Positions 58,601 through 64,000 of a stretch of DNA of 64,000 nucleotides are shown here, in pieces. Numbering within the stretch: position 1 is the stretch's first letter; every line of letters starts with the position of its first letter. The notes beneath the pieces were generated by a model that was given only the letters and a program-made list of their open reading frames with translations, made no database searches and had not been told where the DNA came from. The DNA is from Apostichopus japonicus (lineage: Eukaryota > Echinodermata > Holothuroidea > Aspidochirotida > Stichopodidae), in NCBI RefSeq assembly GCF_037975245.1, contig NC_092570.1:7563001-7627000 (forward strand), in the 5' to 3' direction. Position numbers and translations under genes: made by a program.

Positions 58601-61600
58601 GCAAATCATAATATTTAGTTATATTTTTTTTGTGTATCTTACTGTGATATGATTCCTTCAACCCTTGTAGTTCTGCAGTCAGGTCCATACATTAGTACAG
58701 TACACAACATGCAGTGTGGGAAATAACCATTAGAGGGTGCGCCACAATTTGCTCAATTTGCAAGAGCGTCCTCCCTTCACGCTAAGTACCATTGACAGGA
58801 AACGATTTTCTCCACGGTGTGCATAAAGGTGGGATCCACGTAAAAGTGAGGAGGCCTTGCCTTCATATTACAAGGCTGTTCATCTTGAAACTTTTACTTT
58901 TACTTTTTAAGAAAGGCCATCTTGGAGGGTGACAGCAGGACAAAGAGGAATGGAATCAAGGAAAAATGACAAAGGAACCTAAGACAAAAAGTTATTCTAG
59001 CTCAGTTTGTAAACCCAACGTTTGGTTCCTGTGCAAAAGGCACATTACAATTTCTTTGCAAAGTGTAAACCATTTTGCTTTGAGTTGTATCTTAAACTTA
59101 TTGAAAGATTCTTATTCGTATATGTTTGCTCATTTCATTATATTAAAAAATTTTTTTTGGTTTTCTTTTCATAGTAATGATTTCTTACAAGCATAACATG
59201 CCTGATCCTGGTCAAGAGACATCTCCTCTTACTATCGTAACAGCATTGGTCGACAGGTTAGGTATGATAAAGCTTTCTCTTTTTATGATAGAGGAATGAA
59301 GGAGGGGGGGAATAGAGTAGTGGAAGGGGGAGGAGTATATAATCCCTGTCTCTGAAAAAAGGAAGCTGTTTATCTTTCCTTGAGCAACTTTTTGATTCAG
59401 CTTCGTCTTCTACATTACATGTGTAATGATATTGAAAAGTCTTTGTTAGTGCGTAGAAAAAGAACTTTTATTTTTTTTTTAATTAGATATCTTTCACACA
59501 TTCTCCAATTTTCAGTGATGTAGTTTATTAATGTGCCTAGCTACCTGACATGAATTTCCAAGATTTTACAGATGCCTCGAAATGTCAGTGATCAAGAGTA
59601 AATTGTTGAGTTGTTTATGAAGTTCATGCTCTAACACCTATTGTAGAAGACGGAAACTATTGTCGTATTTTTGAGCTACGGTTTAAATTCTTGGCTGAGA
59701 GTGTCATTAGCGTGACATTCTGCCAAGTTTGCATACTCCCTCATTATTGAGTTCTATCTTGGTGAGCGTGGTGGCCAATTGTCTAAGGCGTCGGACTCGT
59801 GATCCAAGGATTGCTGGTTCGATTCCTGCCTCGTTCATTACGTTGTGTCCTTGGGCAAGATGCTTTATCTAAATTGCCTCTCTCCACCCAGGGGTTAAAT
59901 GGATACCTGTGAGGTAACTTGTCATAGGGCGCAGTATGTAACTGCTGCCGACTGGAGGGATTGTCTCTGGGACAGGTTATCATTGACCAGGGGTAATATA
60001 ACATCTGTGAAGCGCTTTGAGACCTATCGCTGGTATAAAGCGATATATAGAAAGGAAATATTAATATTATTTCATTATTATTATTATGTGTAATGTTCTA
60101 CTTTTTTTCTTTTTTAAATACTAACCAATTTAAGAAGGAATTTATCTTTATGTATTTTACCTCAAAAAAGAAGAAAATAGAAAATAAAGAAAGCTTAAAT
60201 TATTTTGATGTTTTGTCTCTAATCAGATTAGCAGAAATAATATTTTCCACAGAGAAATTTCTTCTCCTCTAGATTTGCACACAAAGATTGTCGGAGTGGA
60301 GCATGACCTCAAATTGACCGGCAATGTCACCTGGGTTGGCACCTCCTCCATAGAAGTAGCAATGTCTGTAAAAATGGTAATCGTCTTCCCGGGCTTTTCC
60401 TATTTTTACTTTTCAGTGGAAGGGAAGGTGTGTGGGGGAGGGGGTGAGGGGGAGGGTGGTGGAAGGTGGGGTTTATTTAGATGGGGATTGCTCTACTAAG
60501 GATGCTAAAATAAAGGCAAGAAGAGACAGATGTCTGACGAGTACTTCTCAGTCCTGGTGATCGTCAAATTATAAAGTGATGGTTATTCTTAGCTGTGATA
60601 TCAACTGTATTCCTCTGCTGATAATGAACCTCCCAAGCATTGTGTATGTTTACCTCTACCAGGAAGTCACCGTCATTATTATAAATAGCTTTGAAAACCG
60701 TCTCAAAAAAGGAGTAGCTCTTCCTGGCTGACTGTGTTACGTAGATGACGAACCACTGTTATTCATCGCAGAGTAGGTTTCTCGCTGTGAGTTGAGACTA
60801 TGGAAAAATGTGTCACAAGTTCAACTTATATGTCTGATGTAACTATTTCATTATTGAAATACATGTTTGCTTGTTTTCTTGATATCTCCTTAGCTCAAGG
60901 ATGGCTCAGAAGAAGAAATTGTTTCCACGACGTTTGTCAACGTCGCCAGAGATTCTGGTAATTCAAGGTAAGAACGATTGCTTCGAGCGTTCTTATCATC
61001 AATCGGTCAAAGGCATTGAAGACTCGCCCCAAACCGTGTGCCACGCTCTGAAAAAGTTAACTTCATGTTGCTTGCAAATGACGTTTCTTCTTGTCGCTAC
61101 AAAATGTAGACAGTAATGAAACGTGATACCTTGTTATCTTTTATCTACACCTGAGATGTCCACGCTGCTATGTGCACTGTGTTGTGGGTATTGACCGTAG
61201 CTGTATGTATTGACTGTACAATAGTGTCTAATTACCGACGGTAGCAAGCTGTGTGTGTATTTTCTGGGATGGATGGTGGTGTCTTACACTTCCGTTACAC
61301 CTCATTCCAAACTTGGTCATATTACCAGCATGAGACGTTTCTTTGTGCGCAAGTCTTCACACCCTTTAATAGTCCGAAAAAGAGAGATGAAGATAAATAA
61401 AAATGTATTTTAAAACACGGCTCAAGTTGAACATACATGCACTAACATATATTTTTGATCGTCACAAAGACCCATTTTGAAAAATAGGCACAATTTCAGT
61501 CTCCCGGCAGACCAATATATATTATTCCTCGCACAAAGGGGACAATCCAATCGTATGGTAACAAAAGCCTTACATGATTTTTATAAGAATGTACACTCAC

Positions 61601-63844
61601 TCGAGGAGGGCTCACTCGAGTGAGTATTTGATTTTTACTCACTCAATTCATTTGTTTATTTACAGGGCAGGTATATGTCACCCCTTAAAGGCCACGACAC
61701 CACTGGAAGAATCCATCATCAGTGAGGGAGAACAGAAGAAGTTACTACGGCAACAGCGAACTAGGGATTCACTGTTAAAGAACGCACCTACAGCTGAAGA
61801 GAGGGAATTGGTACACAGTATATTTGTGGATACTCTAGACCCGGGGTAAGCTTTGGCTAGCGGGATATGGGCCGCTTACAATTATCTAAGACTGTCTTAG
61901 AACTTAGCATCTACCCCTTGGTTCACTACAGTGGTGCACTATGGGTACTGCTGCTGCACTTTAAACTTCAGCCTGCAGACTATCAGCAGTGTTATATATT
62001 ATTCAAATGTTGAAGTTCATGAATAACCATAAGCAATACAGGAAACAGTGATGCAACCAGACGAACATCATGTGACAATCTCTGGTCCACACCTAAAATT
62101 TATAATTGGCCAAAATTCATATACCAGCTGTCAAACTGAAATATTCCATATTTATTAAGCTGTCTGTTCATTGGTCTGTTTATTAAATGGGTTCTCAGTA
62201 TGTTTTCGTTTCGGTTATACTCTGAAAAAGGGCCATGCTAAGATCCAAACGTCAAGTCCTTTAACTTTTCATAAATTTACCCGTTCAGGCTTTCTGCAGT
62301 ACATAAACAGTCTGTTAACAGTTTTTGTATTTAATCTCACTTTAAAAATTTAAAACTTGTATGGATATTGATTTAATTTCGCTAATTTTACCAGAATTCG
62401 AAATCGAGAGTTTTTGCGCTTTGCAAAGTGACGGACGGTTTACATGTAATAATGTTCAAGTGCACAGTGTTTCACATTTTCCATTTTATATCAAGTGCTT
62501 TAATATTGTGCTCTGCTAGGCTAGGATAAATTTGAACGAAATGTGTGAAACCTTCATCGTGTTCCTTCAAGTATGTTGCCAGGTACTTAAAATGTTGCCA
62601 GATGCCTACATATATCAGCTGAGTGAATAAGAAAGAATACTGACCTTTGCATATATCCATGGGTAACAGTAGAGATGGAGAACGACATGAACCGAAACGT
62701 TATTATACCAATCTCTGATTTATTCAATCTCAGAGTCTCGTCTTTCTCTGTGAGACGAATGCCGCCTAACTCGGTTTGGATGGAATCGACCAAACTCAAG
62801 AATGCTCTGCTATGTTTTCCTCAGGTAGTATTCATACTTTTTCATTTGGGTATGAAATTGAGTGACATGCAATTTATTCATCGTAAAACCAATCTTTTTA
62901 CACAGATCACTGATTCTGCCTTTTGGATTTGCAAAGGTGGAAAATGATTCCCCACAGAAAGGATCCCCTTTGAAGTGAGGCTTGCACCGACAGTTTTATT
63001 TGTTTGTTTTTTGTCACTGCTCAGCCATCAAAATAGCACCCTAATCAGCCTGTAGAACCCCACTTGGTCTTTTGTGCAATACTTTACTATTTAAAGTACC
63101 CTGTGGCCCTTCACTCATTGTTTGACCCTGGCAGTGTAAACCTATGAATGAAAGCATTGTCTCATGCCAGTTATTGTTCGCGGTATGAAAAGGAAAAATT
63201 CTTTGATTGTGATTGAAAAAGAAAAGAAAATGACGTTAACAACTAGAAATCATGCCTCAATCTAAGCTTCCTGTTTCTAGGAACTACCATGAAACTATCA
63301 TTCGTGACAGGACTGCAAAATAATTTGTTCTTCTTAGTCATCAGAATGAAAATTGGAAATATATAATGACCCAAGTTTAATGTATACCTTGGTACATCTA
63401 TTATGAAGATTCGATAGGCCTTAGTCTTGTGTTGCTATGTTTTTTCTCTCTCAAAAAAATATATATATATATCAAATAGATCTTTCTTGGGGTACCGCAT
63501 GTGTCAGGCAACAAACTGATTATAATTTGTTTGCGTTCAACTCTTTACATGGTGGGGTGAGGGTGGGGGGGGGGGCTGGGGATGTTACCATGGGAAGACA
63601 AAAACATCATCTTTTCCTGGACTGAATAGCTTCCAGCTCTTCCACAAGTATCTATTTTGGAAAGAATTAATATTTTTTATGTTCTGAAAAATGAGGTAGT
63701 CTTCTTTTCAAAGAGTCAGTGTTGATATTTTTTAAAATGTCATATTCTTTCTTCACAGGAGAGAAACATTCACAACAAAATATTTGGTGGTTACTTAATG
63801 AGGCAAGCAACAGAAATAGCCTATACAAATGCTGTCTTATTTTG
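52664..63844 (+). CDS. ACOT9: Acyl-CoA thioesterase, ACOT9 family, mitochondrial (3-prime end outside window)
   Basis: ACOT9-type enzymes hydrolyse acyl-CoA to free fatty acid and CoA in mitochondria, using two hotdog domains. Ten exons (listed separately) join in frame at GT-AG sites to about 321 codons. Residues 1-35 (MAARTFQFV, then basic and Ser/Thr-rich, no acidic residue until about 34) look like a mitochondrial presequence. REKIKSIVSASQTWR (about 36-49) matches the family N-terminal motif. MQDSYSEAVIPL, REKY and RLLEDLD (about 74-112) lead into the first hotdog domain, with SPLTIVTALVDRLD and GNVTWVGTSSIEV (about 130-175). APTAEERELVHSIF and MPPNSVWMESTKLK (about 242-286) form the linker. 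NKIFGGYLMRQATEIAY (about 298-314) opens the second hotdog domain. Family members have about 400-440 residues, so roughly 90-100 are missing beyond the window. No frameshift or internal stop is seen. The start is supported by a Kozak-like aaaATGg. Confidence 0.93.
55153..55544 (+). mobile_element. hAT-like MITE, family A, copy 5, in ACOT9 intron 1
   Basis: Ends CATAGGCGTAGGAG and CTCCTACGCCTATG are perfect. TGATTATAT occurs on both sides (55140-55148 and 55545-55553), but four bases (atac) separate the left copy from the TIR. The duplication therefore looks 9 bp or disturbed by a small insertion, unlike the clean 8 bp of copies 2 and 3. This 392-bp copy is the best full-length uninterrupted representative here. 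It ends about 100 bp before exon 2. Confidence 0.88.
55642..55718 (+). CDS. ACOT9: ACOT9 exon 2
   Basis: Acceptor tttctatggtag, donor aaa|gtgagt. It encodes SNYPVLCLSHKCFSSTATR and then LPTVYE. It is Ser/Thr-rich with His, Lys and Arg as the only charges before the final Glu, as in a mitochondrial presequence. 77 nt. Confidence 0.75.
56341..56386 (+). CDS. ACOT9: ACOT9 exon 3
   Basis: Acceptor tctattacag, donor ggag|gtatgg, 46 nt. It encodes IREKIKSIVSASQTWR, matching the conserved N-terminal VRDKLREIVGASTNWR-type motif of ACOT9. Confidence 0.88.
56791..57004. mobile_element. Small hAT-like MITE in ACOT9 intron 3
   Basis: The left end CAGTGGCGTAACCAGA and right end TCTAGTTACGCCTATCG are imperfect inverted repeats enclosing about 210 bp with G/C homopolymers. 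The flanks do not form a convincing duplication, so the exact ends are uncertain. Confidence 0.55.
57716..57909 (+). CDS. ACOT9: ACOT9 exon 4
   Basis: Acceptor cttcaaattttag, donor gggag|gtaaaa, 194 nt. It encodes the segment with LPQRTMQDSYSEAVIPL and then RIGRLLEDLDTMG. The last part is the characteristic start of the first hotdog domain. Confidence 0.93.
58320..58465 (+). mobile_element. Degenerate SINE copy in ACOT9 intron 4
   Basis: It aligns by eye with the SINE at 59761 through attgcaggttt, acactgtgtcctacctg, gctttatctcagcgacc and ttacccaggtgt. The B box is mutated (ggtttaaggct). Confidence 0.6.
59175..59261 (+). CDS. ACOT9: ACOT9 exon 5
   Basis: Acceptor cttttcatag. The donor is ttag|gtatga at 59261; an alternative donor at 59256 (gacag|gttagg) would break the frame of exon 6. 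It encodes VMISYKHNMPDPGQETSPL and then TIVTALVDRL, matching the family block MSPLSIVTALVDKI. 87 nt. Confidence 0.93.
59761..60091 (+). mobile_element. tRNA-derived SINE in ACOT9 intron 5
   Basis: The tRNA-like head has a consensus B box (ggttcgattcc, about 59816) and a weak A box (tggccaattgtctaagg). The body follows with gtgtccttgggcaagatgct and ttgcctctctccacccag. The tail has gaagcgctttgagacc, tataaagcgatatata and an attatt run. The conserved core and 3-prime end suggest mobilisation by a partner LINE. Confidence 0.85.
60273..60376 (+). CDS. ACOT9: ACOT9 exon 6
   Basis: Acceptor tctcctctag, donor aaaatg|gtaatc, 104 nt. It encodes DLHTKIVGVEHDLKLTGN and then VTWVGTSSIEVAMSVKM, the strand-helix core of the first hotdog domain. 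Confidence 0.93.
60894..60967 (+). CDS. ACOT9: ACOT9 exon 7
   Basis: Acceptor atctccttag, donor tcaag|gtaaga, 74 nt. It encodes LKDGSEEEIVSTTFVNVA and then RDSGNS, matching the family block with ATFVMVARD. The overlapping frame beginning at ATG 60901 is a shadow. Confidence 0.92.
61014..61191 (+). repeat. Dispersed repeat, copy 2, in ACOT9 intron 7
   Basis: It matches 1035-1216 in the same orientation, including gaaacgtgataccttgttat and gatgtccacgctgctatgt. It starts 46 bp after the exon 7 donor. Confidence 0.75.
61666..61845 (+). CDS. ACOT9: ACOT9 exon 8
   Basis: Acceptor tgtttatttacag, donor ccggg|gtaagc, 180 nt. It encodes the linker between hotdog domains, with ISEGEQKKLLRQQRTRDSLL and then APTAEERELVHSIFVDTLDP. 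Confidence 0.94.
62734..62824 (+). CDS. ACOT9: ACOT9 exon 9
   Basis: Acceptor tattcaatctcag, donor cctcag|gtagta, 91 nt. It encodes VSSFSVRRMPPNSVWMEST and then KLKNALLCFPQ, matching the family block PSNAVWMENSKLKS. Phase requires the start at 62734 rather than 62736. Confidence 0.93.
63759..63844 (+). CDS. ACOT9: ACOT9 exon 10 (last in window)
   Basis: Acceptor tctttcttcacag, donor ttttg|gtaaga, 86 nt. It encodes ERNIHNKIFGGYLMRQATEI and then AYTNAVLF, with the N-x-I-F-G-G-x-L-M-R motif that begins the second hotdog domain. The final exons lie beyond 64000. Confidence 0.94.
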
Positions 63845-64000
63845 GTAAGATTTGTTCCTCTTTCTTTTTTTCTATTTTTTTATTTTTTTGCTATTTCAAG
63901 TTCTGAAAAGGTAAAATCCTACTTGTATTGTCATCGTGCAAATGGTTTAAATGCCGACTTATCGGGAAAAACATGTAAGGCGAGAGAGAGAGAGACATGA

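Noticed and set aside
59251-59257. Alternative ACOT9 exon 5 donor gacag|gttagg
   Set aside because: Using it would put exon 6 in a frame lacking family similarity. The donor at 59261 keeps the conserved reading.
60901-61116. 71-codon open frame starting at ATG 60901
   Set aside because: It is a shadow in another frame over ACOT9 exon 7 and the adjoining intron, crossing a strong splice donor.

Overview
This is a eukaryotic nuclear window: AT-rich, with GT-AG introns, tRNA-derived SINEs, a LINE remnant and many short terminal-inverted-repeat (TIR) transposons. The ACOT9-like protein, the foldback element and the repeat style suggest a marine invertebrate deuterostome. An echinoderm such as a sea cucumber is plausible, but that is inference and no marker gene fixes it.

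The one clearly recognisable gene is a mitochondrial acyl-CoA thioesterase (ACOT9 family) on the + strand. It starts at 52664 and runs off the right edge. Ten coding exons join in frame at canonical splice sites into about 321 codons; the C-terminal quarter lies outside the window. Its introns hold a hAT-like MITE, two SINE copies and a dispersed repeat.

At the left end, on the - strand, two blocks (1-790 and 6420-6806) code for a 31-residue repeat, one unit of which is shifted out of frame. The protein is not recognised. Weak exon-like segments at 4505-4554, 9636-9863, about 30690-31000 and 32818-33005 are listed at low confidence.

Most of the rest is transposon and satellite DNA. Eight copies of four short TIR families (A, B, D, E) and a 2.2 kb element (F) have hAT-like ends. 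Seven of these show 8-bp target-site duplications, six exact and one diverged. Family C (12.5 kb and 48.9 kb) has 5-bp duplications. Insertions are nested: G around C around A at 11.9-14.4 kb, A around B at 23.2-24.2 kb, and C around A around B at 48.9-51.1 kb. A roughly 110-bp internal module is shared by families B, C, D and E although their TIRs differ. Inverted arrays of a roughly 180-bp satellite flank the 9.3-14.4 kb segment. A 1.2 kb foldback element made of inverted arrays of a 52-bp repeat, with a 6-bp duplication, ends about 240 bp upstream of the ACOT9 start codon.

The strongest candidates for something little described are the foldback element beside the ACOT9 promoter, the module shared between MITE families, the paired three-motif element at 22.6 and 48.1 kb, and the 31-residue repeat protein.
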